A stretch of 55,263 bases of DNA from Deinococcus aquatilis DSM 23025 (GCF_000378445.1 NZ_KB899727.1:1-55263); one strand, 5' to 3'; positions 32,401 through 41,773 are shown, counted from the first letter of the stretch. Notes: generated from the sequence alone by a model not told the origin. A program made the numbers and translations.

Positions 32401-34417
32401 CTTCAATGTGCAGTACCGCCAGTCGGCTGTGCCGGTCGATGTGTTCAATGTCGGGGTCACGCCCACGGCGCTCAGCGGCTTTACCCGCAGTAACCCGCAG
32501 GTGTCGGGCTTTGCGGCCTTGTTGCCTGCCGACCTGATCACCAAAACCTTTGCAGCCAACGGAACCCGCATCCTGACGCTGGGCAGCAGCGACCTGCAAC
32601 CCGACAGCGAAACGGTAGAACTGGTCACCCTGGACCGTCTGACCGGAGCCGAGCAGATTCAGACCCTCCGGCGTCTGACGGACTACACCCTTGATCCAGC
32701 GGCGGGCGTGCTGTCTTTCCAGCGCCCCATGAATCTGGTCGATGAGCGCGGCAACGAAGTGCGTGTGCGCGTGTCCTACCGCCTGAACGATCCCCTCGGT
32801 GAGCGTCAGTTGGCGTGGGGCGTACAGGTCGCTTCTCGCCTGGGCGATTCCCTGAAAGTTGGGGCCGCTGTGGTGCAGATGGACAGCGTGACCTCGGTGG
32901 GAGCGCGTGCCCAGTACGACGACGGCACCAGCCGCGCCGACGTGCTGGCCGCCTACGCCGGATCGGGCCTGCTGCTGAACGGCACGGCCAGCGCCCAGAC
33001 CGACCGCTTCAGCGCCAGCGGCAGCTTCCGCCTTCAGGGAGACGGTTATACGGGCCTGAACAGCGTCAAACCCGGTCTGGCCGTGGCTGCCGACGCCACC
33101 TATAAACTCAGCGACCACTTTGGCGTGAATGCACGCGGCACCTACCACCGCGAAGCCGACACCAACAACAATCCCAGCGACGATGTCAGCGGTGGCTACG
33201 CCGACCTGCGCGGCCTCTATACTTTTGCCCCATTTACGCTGGGTGCGGGGATCCGCGCAGGCGTCGGCGATCAGCAGGGCTTCGGCGTGGTGGGCAGCGT
33301 GGGCTATACACGCGGCGGCACCAGCCTGACGCTCGACCACGCCCAGGGCATCAGCGGTGACCTCGCCACAGTCACCACCCTGAAAGCCAGCGTACCTGTG
33401 GCCGAAAACGTGACTGCCGAAGCTCTGGACGTGTATACGTGGGGCACCGGGCACCGCGCCTCGGTGGGTCTGAAAGCCAAACTGGGGATGACCAACCTGG
33501 CCCTGAACTACGATCTGCCCACCGCAGACGGCGCAGGCAACCGTGCCCGCTTCGGCGCAGATACGGCCCTGCCGCTCTCCGACAAATTGTCGCTGGGCCT
33601 GAACGGCAGCTACGTGATGGATCTGGCAGGGGATGAGGATGGCTGGAACACCGGAGCGAGCCTGCGCTTCAAGGAAGAGCGCCTGAGTGCCACCGTCGGC
33701 GGCGATCTGAGCAGTGTGGGCGAGGGTGGAGTTCGCGCCGTACTGAAGGGCGGAGCCGCCTACAGCTTGAACGACGAATGGACACTCAGCGCAGACGGCA
33801 CCCGCGTGTTTGCCGCCACTGCCGCCGAAAGTGGCAGCGCGTTCGCAGTCTCGGGGACGTTGCGGGCCAGCCAGTGGCAGGGCCTCGCCTACCTGCGTTA
33901 CAAAGGCGGCGTGCTGGCGGGCGGTAAACCCGAAGTCATTGCCGAGGCCAACCTCGAATACCACGTGCCCAAATACGCGGTGCGCGGTGGTCTGGCTGCC
34001 CGCTCACTGCTCGACACACCCGGTAGCCTCACCTATCAGGCGTCGGCCAGCGGCACCTATTACGTCACCGACCGCCTCGGCCTCGGCCTGGCTGCCCGCG
34101 CCCTCGTGCAGCCCGCCACCAATGTCAGCGCCGTCAGTTTGGGCCTCGAGGGCAGCTACCGTGTCCTGCCCGGCACCTGGGTCACGGCAGGGTACAACCC
34201 GCTGGGCTTTCAGGGCATCGGCACCAATATCTACACCCGTCAGGGCGCGTATCTGCGCCTCGACCTGATGCTCGACGATGGACAGCCCAACGGCGTCCGG
34301 GTGGGTTCGGGGTCTCCGGCCTCGATTCCAGCGGGCCTGACGGCCTCGGCTGATCCTTTCTCGGCTCTGGCCCCGGCTCCAGCCTCAGGCTTTCCGGTTC
34401 TGCCAGGGGATCGCTGA
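29495..34417 (+). CDS. Giant secreted protein with DUF11-type domains and C-terminal beta-barrel-like region
   Basis: 1640 aa; GTG directly after the previous TGA. Signal peptide MKRALTTLTAALLSTAVAQ. Residues about 30-560 are beta-sandwich modules, including a DUF11-like one (APLAPTLAGEVVTVSLTVKNTSAADAPYTLTDTPGE). About residue 1020-1080 has SSDLQPDSETVELVTLDRLTGAEQIQTLRRLTDYTLDPAAGVLSFQRPM, a motif known from large envelope proteins that precede outer-membrane barrels. From about 1100 to 1590 the sequence is alternating amphipathic strands (LAWGVQVASRLGDSLKVGAAVVQMDS, FGVNARGTYHREAD, LSLGLNGSYVMD, GTWVTAGYNPLGF, GAYLRLDLMLDD), as in a barrel with about 20 or more strands. A Pro/Ala tail follows. 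I infer an outer-membrane anchor or pore for the DUF11 proteins around it. Confidence 0.78.
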   Translation: MKRALTTLTAALLSTAVAQEIATSLPMTSIGNKLMWTVGDQDLKLVVGLSSRVQLDVYGAQFDPQDYRGDNYYGDENYSTERPKVPVTSTFTLIDASGQVVKEQNFGVGAQDWQTFLNADLPAGNYTLRVRTEGSGKNTFAFRLNSISAAVEAEHLNVTIRSNDWVPALNVINPGGDMSIRMYDGDGAGELEAELRDAAGNVYPQKVSGQLQWDDIQVPAEKGNYTLYLRQPKGTFQYSNSVGFELSTGPIKVVVADTTGRLEVLAELVLPDEVLPTQATVTVGEQAYNVNGSVGPLTVPANDYPVKVEPIKGAVVTSDKETVTVVKKETAQVKVQVKPDVALSFSADKPEVCVGDVVTFTARASTEFVRQTLPAQLRVKLPAGFTAAGETTATARIDASNPSVLTFEAKADTAGSGDFTATLLPWNKTQALGVKVLPTATQIELRRAPLAPTLAGEVVTVSLTVKNTSAADAPYTLTDTPGETLEALDPVVFSGTLKPGEEQTLSYRARVRGDAGAEGQLNATLTSNCESSQTVGGVLGVQTPPPVVVAPTPVVSVARESTVRIPFDAPKAATQIVIAHQPPAASVYVPGTSTLSGKAIADPQTGPSGKFYWTTPGAATGVLTYRVTHEGSLPALASPTLIGKYAKDRLEVLVGDGQLDDLKALTSLTQSAVAANENAGAVKLPLDGAVFRDRDRITIAVQGDVTDRAVPSINGAPISAATLGKTVVDATGTTQRQEYFGIPLRTGENTITYGGQSIKVFLSGSPVAAQFTPQQLIADGVTPLRVGIRLTDAAGITTASSNVTVQADLEVTQGDSQPRVGSYQVKLTDGVGVLELEPLSAPTSFTVRLLLGEKVISRSFEAVPSKTRVGIGMLSVGAILQQGGDLSGTVASEGRVHGYLETPIGDGKLYVAASGAVTGQGTTFTRDLGVNLPTTANPLVRYSNYGDSSSEQIPLQGIDPIAARYEHPAFNVQYRQSAVPVDVFNVGVTPTALSGFTRSNPQVSGFAALLPADLITKTFAANGTRILTLGSSDLQPDSETVELVTLDRLTGAEQIQTLRRLTDYTLDPAAGVLSFQRPMNLVDERGNEVRVRVSYRLNDPLGERQLAWGVQVASRLGDSLKVGAAVVQMDSVTSVGARAQYDDGTSRADVLAAYAGSGLLLNGTASAQTDRFSASGSFRLQGDGYTGLNSVKPGLAVAADATYKLSDHFGVNARGTYHREADTNNNPSDDVSGGYADLRGLYTFAPFTLGAGIRAGVGDQQGFGVVGSVGYTRGGTSLTLDHAQGISGDLATVTTLKASVPVAENVTAEALDVYTWGTGHRASVGLKAKLGMTNLALNYDLPTADGAGNRARFGADTALPLSDKLSLGLNGSYVMDLAGDEDGWNTGASLRFKEERLSATVGGDLSSVGEGGVRAVLKGGAAYSLNDEWTLSADGTRVFAATAAESGSAFAVSGTLRASQWQGLAYLRYKGGVLAGGKPEVIAEANLEYHVPKYAVRGGLAARSLLDTPGSLTYQASASGTYYVTDRLGLGLAARALVQPATNVSAVSLGLEGSYRVLPGTWVTAGYNPLGFQGIGTNIYTRQGAYLRLDLMLDDGQPNGVRVGSGSPASIPAGLTASADPFSALAPAPASGFPVLPGDR

Positions 34418-34535
34418 TGGATGCCTTGTTTCAGAGTGGGTTATCCAAATTCATATCTATACGCTTGTCCGGACTGCGCCGCGCCCCACGCACAGTCGTT
34501 TTAGGTAAAGACCATCCTTTTTGGAGAAATAACAT

Positions 34536-37500
34536 ATGAGACTGAACTGGTTGCCTGTTTCGCAAAGGCTCAAGGCGTACGCGCGTTCGGCCTTCCGCCT
34601 CGGTTTCGCAGTTCCGGTCTTGGGGGCAGCCCTCTTGGGCAGCTCGGCACTGGCCCAAACGACTGCTCAGAGCGGAAGTTACTGCACGGCCATTTACGGC
34701 GTCGGTTCGGACGGCGCGATCACGTTTTTCAATACGGCCAACAAGACGTTTATGCAACTGTCTAGTGCGCCAGTGACGAACATCAATGCGGCGGCGGTTG
34801 ATCCTTCCAGTGGACTGCTTTATTACATAGACCGGGCGGTATCAAGGCTGTACAGCTACAATCCAGTGACGCAGGCCCACACGGCCATCGGTTTGTTCAA
34901 GTCTCCTTCCGGCACCAGCGACAGCAGCCACCTGATTGCGGGTGGGTTCGATGAAAACGGCAACTACTATATTTATTACGATGACGGTCAATATACGACG
35001 ATCAACAAAGCCACAGCTGCAATTACTGGCTATAAAAAGTTGACCTCGACCAGCGCGTTATCCACTTTATCCAACGGTGACTTGGCCTTTAACGGTGCCA
35101 GCGGGTACGCCATTTTTGAAACAGGCGCGGAGCGGCGATCCAATGTCTTCCGGTTCAATCCGTCCACAGGCGTGCTGTCTAATCCCAAGCCAATGACGTT
35201 GAATGGAAACGCCGTCTATAACGTCATCAACGGTCTAGCCTACGAAGCTGTTTCGGGCAAGTTTTTTGTCAGTGCCAGTAACGCATCTGGAGGTGCAGGC
35301 ACGTCGCTTGGCCTCTTTGAACTCGATGTCACCACTGGAAACATGACCTCGGTCAACAACATTGCGAATCTGACAGACCTTTCCAGTTGCTCGCGTCCCC
35401 TGCCGTTTCCTCCCACCCTGACCAAGAGCTTTTCTCCTCAGAATGTGGTGGGCGCTCCAGCCACGACCCGCCTGAGTCTCACCATCGGCAATCCCAATGA
35501 GGCCCCGATCTACCTCAATTCAGACTTTGTCGATCAGTTGCCCAGCATTCCTGCCCAGATGCGGGTGGCAGCCCAGCCCAATATTGGCGGGACTTGCCCG
35601 GTCAGCGCCGTTACGGCAGTCGCAGCCGACACCAAAGTCGTTCTCAAAGCTGGCACCGCCATTCCAGCATCGGGCTGCACGATCAGTGTCGATGTGACCG
35701 TTCCGCAGGCGGGCACCTATACCAATGTCGTTGCGGCGAGTGCCCTGAGTACCACGGTGGGTTCTCCGTCTCAGCCCGCCACTGCCACGCTGACCGTGAC
35801 TGCCGCCTCCAACCTGTCGTTGACCAAAACTGCCGATAAAACCAGTCTGCTGCCTGGCGGCGACGTGGTCTTTACGATTATCGTCAACAACACTGGTGGA
35901 GCAGCAGGGACCAACGTCGTGATCCGCGATCAGTTGCCCAAGGGCTTCACCTTCGTGAGCGCCACCCCAGCCCCGACCAGTACCGCCCCGACCAGTGATG
36001 GCCGCGCCACCGATCTGATGTTTACGTTGGGCACCCTGGCGGCCAACTCGCAGACCACCATCACGGTGCGGGCCAAAGGAGTCAACCCGAACCTCATCGT
36101 CGCTCCCTCTTTCGACAATGATCTGAATTACCGCAACATCGCGGAAGTGTTCAGAAACGATACGCCGGATATCAACAGCGTTCCTGCCAACTGCACCAGC
36201 AGCACGCTGACCGCAGAAGACGATTGCAGTTCGGTGCGTGTGCCTGTCACCGTGCCTCAGGTCTCCACTGACCTCGCGGTGTACAAGTACGTCGATCTGA
36301 CGAATGCTGAATATCCCAGCCGCAATCCCGAGATCAGCCAGTACTACAAGGGCGACACCGTGCCGTACTACTTTGAGGCCTACAACAACGGTCCGAATGC
36401 CGCCGACGGAGCCACGCTTGTCGATGCACCGCGATTGGCGGGTCAGCTGACCTACGTGTCCTGGACCTGTACGGCCAGTGGAGGTGCACAGTGTCCGGCT
36501 GCCAGCGGTCTGGGCGCTCCCAATCTGACTCTGCCCAAGTTTCCTTCCGGCGGAAAAGTGGTGGTGCGCTACCTCGCGGTGGTCAACGTCGTGATCAGTC
36601 AGTTGTACAACGTGGTCACGATTGCGCCTCCTCTGGGCGTCACCGATACTCAACCTGCCAACAACAGCGACACAGTCTATATCTGTGCCCACCTTGTCCC
36701 CGACCTCACGCTGACCAAGACCAGCAACGGGCCTTGGACGGTCTTGCAGCCCGGAGCGACCTACACGCTCACGGTGACCAACATTGGTACGGCCAGTACA
36801 GGCGGCGCACTGATCACCGTTGAAGATTTGTTGCCAGTGGGAATTGGCGCGGCTTTCACCAGCGGCTTTTCTCCTGCGCCTGGCTGGACATGCACGTATT
36901 CCGATGAAGCCAGTCAGGGCCGAGGCACCAATCTGAATCCTTACGAAGCCCAGCGGGTGTTGTGTACCAGCACCGTTTCTGTGGCCGTCAACGGGGTCGT
37001 GAGCCTGACCCTGCCGGTCAACGTGACGCCCAACGCCCCCGCCACCGTGTTTAACCGTGCCAGCGTGGGCAAAAGCAACGACTCCGATCCCCGACCCAAC
37101 CCAACGATGTGCAGCAAGACTTCCTATCCGTGTGCTGTAGATACCACGGCGGTCACCCCGCGCCCCTTGCCCCCGACCGCCTGTGTGGTGGGCAGTGCAG
37201 CCGCGACCAACCTGTTGGCCCAACCGCTCACCGGTTATCAGAACAACGACACCGCCACGATCGAAACCTCTGCCACCCTGGTGAGCAGCGCCGCTGGCCT
37301 GACGGCGGGCACTGGCCCCAATGGAAGCTTCGTGATTGACGGTACCTATACCTTCAACAACGGTTACGGCCCTATGAGTAGAGCCACACGCTTTGAACTC
37401 GTGGTTGACGGTACGGTCTACGCCACCTTCCTGACCGAAGACGGTTACAGTGGCCGTGCCAGCGTGACTGCCCAGAACGGCGCGACCCTGGTGGGTGGGG

Positions 37501-38042
37501 CCACCTCCTTGCAGCTCAACCGCATCGGTTCTTCGCGGGTATGGGTCACCTTGCCCAGCAGTGTCCAGTCTGTTGCGAGCCTGAAAGTCAGATTCGTACC
37601 GAGTGGAACCAGCGGCCAGATTTCGGACGATTACGGGTTCAGCATTACGGGCCTGCTGGGGTGCGTCAGACCTGACCCCAAAGCTGCCGTGACCAAGACC
37701 GTACAGAACATCACGGCGGGTGGGCCAGTGGGCGCAACTGGAACAGGCAAGCCGGGTGAGGTACTGGAATACTGCATTGCCACCCTGAACACCGGCAACG
37801 TGAACCTGACCAAGCTGGGCTTTGGCGACAACGTACCTGCCAATACCTCCTTCCAGATAGGCGCGTACGGTGTGGACAAGGACATCCGGCTGACCTACCC
37901 GACAGGCGACGTTTTCCTGACCGCTGCCGCCGACGCTGATACGGGCGTACTGACCGCAGGACGTGTCACAGTCAGCCCCGGAACCTTCGTGCTGGTTCCT
38001 GGTGCCCAATTTACGGTGTGCTTCCGGGCCACCATCGGCTGA
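34536..38042 (+). CDS. Secreted DUF11 repeat protein with N-terminal propeller-like domain
   Basis: 1168 aa; GGAGA upstream of ATG 34536. A long signal peptide has an Arg/Lys-rich n-region and VPVLGAALLGSSALAQ. Residues about 45-290 look like a beta-propeller or DUF6923-type domain (repeating 'AVDPSSGLLYYIDRAVSRLYSYNPVTQ', 'GLAYEAVSGKFFVSAS', 'LGLFELDVTTG'). Then come DUF11-type domains: PTLTKSFSPQNVVGAPATTRLSLTIGNPNEAPI, NLSLTKTADKTSLLPGGDVVFTIIVNNTG, STDLAVYKYVDLTN and LTLTKTSNGPWTVLQPGATYTLTVTNIG, with a final module AAVTKTVQNITAGGP. Many Cys occur in CxxxC-like pairs across modules and probably form disulfides. It is last in the same-strand surface locus and followed by a strong hairpin. 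Confidence 0.8.
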   Translation: MRLNWLPVSQRLKAYARSAFRLGFAVPVLGAALLGSSALAQTTAQSGSYCTAIYGVGSDGAITFFNTANKTFMQLSSAPVTNINAAAVDPSSGLLYYIDRAVSRLYSYNPVTQAHTAIGLFKSPSGTSDSSHLIAGGFDENGNYYIYYDDGQYTTINKATAAITGYKKLTSTSALSTLSNGDLAFNGASGYAIFETGAERRSNVFRFNPSTGVLSNPKPMTLNGNAVYNVINGLAYEAVSGKFFVSASNASGGAGTSLGLFELDVTTGNMTSVNNIANLTDLSSCSRPLPFPPTLTKSFSPQNVVGAPATTRLSLTIGNPNEAPIYLNSDFVDQLPSIPAQMRVAAQPNIGGTCPVSAVTAVAADTKVVLKAGTAIPASGCTISVDVTVPQAGTYTNVVAASALSTTVGSPSQPATATLTVTAASNLSLTKTADKTSLLPGGDVVFTIIVNNTGGAAGTNVVIRDQLPKGFTFVSATPAPTSTAPTSDGRATDLMFTLGTLAANSQTTITVRAKGVNPNLIVAPSFDNDLNYRNIAEVFRNDTPDINSVPANCTSSTLTAEDDCSSVRVPVTVPQVSTDLAVYKYVDLTNAEYPSRNPEISQYYKGDTVPYYFEAYNNGPNAADGATLVDAPRLAGQLTYVSWTCTASGGAQCPAASGLGAPNLTLPKFPSGGKVVVRYLAVVNVVISQLYNVVTIAPPLGVTDTQPANNSDTVYICAHLVPDLTLTKTSNGPWTVLQPGATYTLTVTNIGTASTGGALITVEDLLPVGIGAAFTSGFSPAPGWTCTYSDEASQGRGTNLNPYEAQRVLCTSTVSVAVNGVVSLTLPVNVTPNAPATVFNRASVGKSNDSDPRPNPTMCSKTSYPCAVDTTAVTPRPLPPTACVVGSAAATNLLAQPLTGYQNNDTATIETSATLVSSAAGLTAGTGPNGSFVIDGTYTFNNGYGPMSRATRFELVVDGTVYATFLTEDGYSGRASVTAQNGATLVGGATSLQLNRIGSSRVWVTLPSSVQSVASLKVRFVPSGTSGQISDDYGFSITGLLGCVRPDPKAAVTKTVQNITAGGPVGATGTGKPGEVLEYCIATLNTGNVNLTKLGFGDNVPANTSFQIGAYGVDKDIRLTYPTGDVFLTAAADADTGVLTAGRVTVSPGTFVLVPGAQFTVCFRATIG

Positions 38043-38064
38043 TCTAAAGATTCTTCTGGTTCAG

Positions 38065-38098
38065 GCGGGCCGCTCTCTGTACGGGGGCGGCCCGCTTC
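38065..38098 (+). terminator. Terminator of the DUF11 locus
   Basis: GCGGGCCGC (38065-38073) pairs perfectly with GCGGCCCGC (38087-38095), followed by a weak T-stretch. Just after it, AAGCTT is repeated at 38104 and 38116 in a near-palindrome of unknown role. Confidence 0.65.
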
Positions 38099-38206
38099 CG
38101 ACCAAGCTTGAATTTAAGCTTTCTTGACCCTGCCGGATGCTGAACGGAAACCCACAATTATGTTGCAGGGCAGGCGAGACACTGCCGCCCAAGGAGTTTG
38201 CCTGCC

Positions 38207-38953
38207 ATGAGCGACCAACCCAATCTGTTTGACGATGCCCTCACCGATTCCCCTGCCGTGACCCTGCCTGACGACTGGGCCGAGCTTCTGAAGGGTGAAA
38301 CCAGCCAGCCGTACTTTCGGCAACTGATGGAGTTCGTGGCCCATGAGCGCGAAACTGCCACGGTATACCCGCCGCCCGAGGACATGTTCACGGCACTGAG
38401 GCTGACGCCTTACGCGGACGTAAAAGTGTTGGTCCTAGGCCAGGATCCCTATCATGGGGCGGGGCAGGCACATGGCCTCAGCTTCAGCGTGCGGCCCGGG
38501 GTGCGCCCACCGCCCAGCCTCGCCAATATCTACAAAGAGCTGCGCGACGACGTCGGTTTTCAGATTCCCAAACACGGATCGCTGACACCCTGGGCCGCAC
38601 AGGGCGTGCTGCTGCTGAATGCCGTGCTGACCGTGAGAGCCGCAGAACCCAACAGCCACGCCGGAAAGGGCTGGGAGAAATTCACCGACGCCATTATTCG
38701 GGCGCTGAACGCCAAGCCGGAGCGCGTGGTTTTCATCCTGTGGGGAGCCTATGCCCGCAAGAAGGCCAAACTGATTACGGGGGCGCAGCACACGATCCTG
38801 GAAAGTGCCCACCCCAGTCCTCTCAGCGTTACCAAATTTATGGGCAGCAAGCCCTTTTCACAGACCAATGCAGCGCTCAAAGAGGCCGGACTGACGCCCA
38901 TAGAGTGGCAACTGCCCATGCAGGCCGAGTCCACCGCGCCGGAGAACAGCTAG
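38207..38953 (+). CDS. ung: Uracil-DNA glycosylase, family 1
   Basis: 248 aa. The start is ATG 38207, ten nt after AAGGAG (38191); an in-frame TTG at 38198 is too near that site. Family-1 UDG motifs: [18 protein letters not shown] (water-activating loop with Asp), uracil-binding [11 protein letters not shown], and [16 protein letters not shown] (DNA-intercalating loop with catalytic His). It removes uracil from DNA after cytosine deamination. The next gene starts on the last base of its stop (TAGTG), so the two repair/topology genes form an operon. Confidence 0.96.
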   Translation: MSDQPNLFDDALTDSPAVTLPDDWAELLKGETSQPYFRQLMEFVAHERETATVYPPPEDMFTALRLTPYADVKVLVLGQDPYHGAGQAHGLSFSVRPGVRPPPSLANIYKELRDDVGFQIPKHGSLTPWAAQGVLLLNAVLTVRAAEPNSHAGKGWEKFTDAIIRALNAKPERVVFILWGAYARKKAKLITGAQHTILESAHPSPLSVTKFMGSKPFSQTNAALKEAGLTPIEWQLPMQAESTAPENS

Positions 38954-39987
38954 TGCCCGGACGCACTGAACTGCTGCAAGATGAATACCTGCGGCGCGGG
39001 GGGCGTGATCCCAAAGCCTTCGAGTACACCTTCCCAGATGGCGAGCCGTACACCGACCCGGACGGCTTGGCGCGTATCGCTGCGCTGGCGGTGCCGCCCG
39101 CCTATACCGCTGTATACGTATCGCCCGACCCGGACGCCGAATTGCAGGCCTTTGGCCGTGACGCTGCCGGACGGCTGCAATACCGCTACCACCCCGATTT
39201 CGTGCAGATCGGTGCCCTGAAGAAGTGGCAACGCCTGACCCGTTTTGCCGGGGCGCTTCCTACCTTGCGGGCCGTGACCACCACTGACCTGCGCCTGAGC
39301 GGATTGCCGCCGCGCAAGGTGATGGCCCTGATGAGCCGCGTGCTGCATGTGGCCCGCTTCCGGGTGGGCAGCGACGCCTATGCCCGCAACCACAAAACCT
39401 ACGGCCTGAGTACGCTGCGGCAACAGCACGTGAAGGTACAGGGCAGCACAGTCACATTTCATTTTCGGGGCAAGCACGGCGTGACGCAGCACAAGGCCAC
39501 CCAGGACCGCACGCTGGCCGCCAACATAGAACGCCTGCTGGAATTACCGGGGCCGTGGCTGTTTCAGGCCGTGCAGGATGAAACTCGCACCCGCATTCGC
39601 GCTCCCGCCCTCAATTCCTACCTGCGTGAAGTGATTGGCCCGTTTACTGCCAAAGATTTCCGGACGTGGGGCGGAACCCTCCTGGCTGCCGAATTTTTGG
39701 CCGAGGCGGGCGCTCCGGTCAGCGAACGTGCCGCCCGCAAAACCCTGGTGGAATGCGTGAAATACGTGGCCGCTGACCTCGGCAACACGCCCGCTGTTAC
39801 CCGTGGCAGCTACATTTGCCCCGTGATTTTTGACCGCTATCTGGAAGGCAAGGTACTGGACGACTACGAGCCTCGCGCATCCAAACTGCCCCCGGAACTG
39901 GACGGCCTGACCCGCAGCGAAGTGGCGCTCAAGCGGCTACTGGAGAGCGAAAAAGCGTTGCGTGGGAAGCGCAGGAAGACGGGTTGA
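38953..39987 (+). CDS. DNA topoisomerase IB (poxvirus-type)
   Basis: 344 aa. GTG 38953 overlaps the ung stop by one base. Seen: [39 protein letters not shown] N-terminal domain; catalytic domain [36 protein letters not shown], and the nucleophile Tyr in [16 protein letters not shown] (about residue 287). It relaxes supercoils of both signs by a 3'-phosphotyrosyl nick and is the bacterial relative of vaccinia topoisomerase; D. radiodurans has a characterised member of about 346 aa. The KKRRK-like tail (RGKRRKTG) may aid DNA binding. Confidence 0.9.
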   Translation: MPGRTELLQDEYLRRGGRDPKAFEYTFPDGEPYTDPDGLARIAALAVPPAYTAVYVSPDPDAELQAFGRDAAGRLQYRYHPDFVQIGALKKWQRLTRFAGALPTLRAVTTTDLRLSGLPPRKVMALMSRVLHVARFRVGSDAYARNHKTYGLSTLRQQHVKVQGSTVTFHFRGKHGVTQHKATQDRTLAANIERLLELPGPWLFQAVQDETRTRIRAPALNSYLREVIGPFTAKDFRTWGGTLLAAEFLAEAGAPVSERAARKTLVECVKYVAADLGNTPAVTRGSYICPVIFDRYLEGKVLDDYEPRASKLPPELDGLTRSEVALKRLLESEKALRGKRRKTG

Positions 39988-39998
39988 TTGCGAGGTCC

Positions 39999-41120
39999 TT
40001 AGCGCCGAATCAGATCCCGGCCCAACTCTGCGACAGTGACCTTGCCGCACAGGGCCATCGCCAGCCGCAATTCTTCGTTCAGCAGGTTCAGGGTGTGGGC
40101 CACTCCGGCTTCCCCGCCTGCTGCGAGGCCCCACAGCGCGGCGCGGCCCAAGAACACCCCCTGTGCGCCGAACGCCAGCGCTTTGAGCACATCGGTTCCA
40201 CGGTTCACGCCGCCGTCTAGATAAACTTCCGTTCTTCCCGCCACCGCATCGACCACCTCGGGAAGTGCTTCTATAGCACTGATGGCCGTGTCCAGTTGCC
40301 GCCCGCCGTGGTTGCTGACCCAGACATGGCAGCCGTGCTGGGCGGCCAGTTCCGCGTCCTCGGCGGTCAGGATGCCTTTCAGGACGATGGGCAGCGAGGT
40401 CACGCCGCGCAGCCAGGCCAGATCGTTCCAGGTTACGGTTTTATCCACCAGACCCTGAAAATAGTTGACCAGTTGTGATCCCGTGGCGGTTTCTACTCCG
40501 GCCAGTTCCTGCCGCGTTCCGGCATTGGGCACGCCCAGGTGGGGCGGCAGGGTAAAACGGTTGCGCTCGTTGGGTTCGCGGCGGCCCAGGAAGGGTGCGT
40601 CTACAGTCAGCACCAGGGCACGCGCTCCGGCCGCCTCGGCCCGGTGCACCACCTCGGCACTGATTTCACGCTGGCGGTACAGATACAACTGAAACCAGAA
40701 GCCGCCTTTGCCCGGTCGGCTCAGAGCCGCCTGAGCCACCGCCTCAATCGGAGTATTGGAAAAGGTGCTGAGGGTCATGACCGTGCCCAATGCCGCCGCG
40801 CCGCGTGCCGTGCCCAGTTCCGCGTCAGTGTGCGCCAGTCCGTGAAAGGCGCTGGGGGCAACGGCAATCGGCATGTCCACCGGTAGGCCCAGCAGCGTGG
40901 TGCGGGTGTCCACATTCGATACGTCCACCAGCATGCGGGGCCGCAGTTTCAGGCGGGCAAAGCCATCGCGGTTTTCACGCAGCGTCACCTCGTCGTTTGC
41001 GCCGCTGACATAATATTCCAGCGCGTTCTGGTCCAGTGCGGCGCGTCCCAGCGCCTCTATTTCGGCCAGATTGACGGTCTGTTGCAGGGCCTCTCTGGAC
41101 GTTTGCGCGGCAGTGGTCAT
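39999..41120 (-). CDS. FMN-dependent alpha-hydroxy-acid oxidase/dehydrogenase
   Basis: 373 aa. ATG 41120 gives MTTAAQTSREALQQTVNLAEIEALGRAAL, matching the family N-terminus; the frame is open upstream but Arg/Pro-rich and not family-like. Seen: ALEYYVSGANDEVTLRENRDGF, IAVAPSAFHGLAH, QLYLYRQRE, LTVDAPFLGRREPNERNRF and the signature SNHGGRQLD with the active-site His and Arg, followed by DGGVNRGTDVLKALAFGAQGVFLGR for FMN phosphate. This TIM-barrel family oxidises L-lactate, glycolate or mandelate; which one is not decided. It converges with topIB, 11 nt between stops, and no terminator hairpin fits there. Confidence 0.9.
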   Translation of the reverse strand: MTTAAQTSREALQQTVNLAEIEALGRAALDQNALEYYVSGANDEVTLRENRDGFARLKLRPRMLVDVSNVDTRTTLLGLPVDMPIAVAPSAFHGLAHTDAELGTARGAAALGTVMTLSTFSNTPIEAVAQAALSRPGKGGFWFQLYLYRQREISAEVVHRAEAAGARALVLTVDAPFLGRREPNERNRFTLPPHLGVPNAGTRQELAGVETATGSQLVNYFQGLVDKTVTWNDLAWLRGVTSLPIVLKGILTAEDAELAAQHGCHVWVSNHGGRQLDTAISAIEALPEVVDAVAGRTEVYLDGGVNRGTDVLKALAFGAQGVFLGRAALWGLAAGGEAGVAHTLNLLNEELRLAMALCGKVTVAELGRDLIRR

Positions 41121-41245
41121 GGCTTCACCATCCGCTTTCCGGGAGTTCAAGTCAATTGGCTTTTGCCCCGTGCTGCCGTTCCACCGCCCTCTTACTTCGT
41201 AGCCCCGCTGACGGCCCCGGCTTCCGCCCCGGCGCACACTGAGCC

Positions 41246-41746
41246 ATGCTGCGTTCTCCGAAACCCATTCCGCCCCGTGCAGGTCAGGAAAGTGTCTGGG
41301 ACTACCCACGCCCGCCCCGCCTGGAGCACACCACCAGACGCATAGAAATCGTGCTGGGCGGTGTGATGATTGCCGACACCACCGACGCCTACCGGGTGCT
41401 GGAGACCAGCCATCCTCCCGGCTATTACCTGCCCCGCGCCGCCTTTTTGCCCGGCGTGCTGGCTGCGGCCCCCGGCGCAAGCTTTTGCGAATGGAAGGGC
41501 GAGGCCGCCTACTGGACCCTGAGTGCAGGCAGGAAAACAGCAGCCCGCGCAGGCTGGAGCTACGAGCGGCCTACGCCTGCCTTTGCGGCTATGGCCGGAT
41601 ATGTGGCCGTGTACGCGGGCCAGATGGACGAATGCCGCGTGGACGGCGAGCGCGTGACGCCGCAACCGGGCGGCTTTTATGGTGGCTGGATCACGGCGGA
41701 TGTGGTGGGGCCGTTTAAAGGTGGGCCGGGGTCGATGGGCTGGTGA
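41246..41746 (+). CDS. DUF427 domain-containing protein
   Basis: 166 aa. The DUF427 core is visible: RRIEIVLGGVMIADTTDAYRVLETSHPPGYYLPRAAFLPGVL, then CEWKGEAAYWTL (CEWKG is the family hallmark) and the end GFYGGWITADVVGPFKGGPGS. These are small soluble beta-rich proteins of unknown function found widely in bacteria and fungi. The start ATG 41246 is the first in frame; the upstream DNA has no clear ribosome binding site. No secretion signal. It is divergent from the hydroxy-acid oxidase gene, with a shared 125-bp intergenic region. Confidence 0.85.
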   Translation: MLRSPKPIPPRAGQESVWDYPRPPRLEHTTRRIEIVLGGVMIADTTDAYRVLETSHPPGYYLPRAAFLPGVLAAAPGASFCEWKGEAAYWTLSAGRKTAARAGWSYERPTPAFAAMAGYVAVYAGQMDECRVDGERVTPQPGGFYGGWITADVVGPFKGGPGSMGW

Positions 41747-41773
41747 GGTCTGTGCTGCCTCCCGAACCCTTGA

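Noticed and set aside
31544..33964. An 806-codon minus-strand frame opposite the barrel-like gene
   Set aside because: Same reason: low-complexity His/Gly/Val-rich shadow. The minus-strand frames at 29300-31468 and 35520-38009 are alike.
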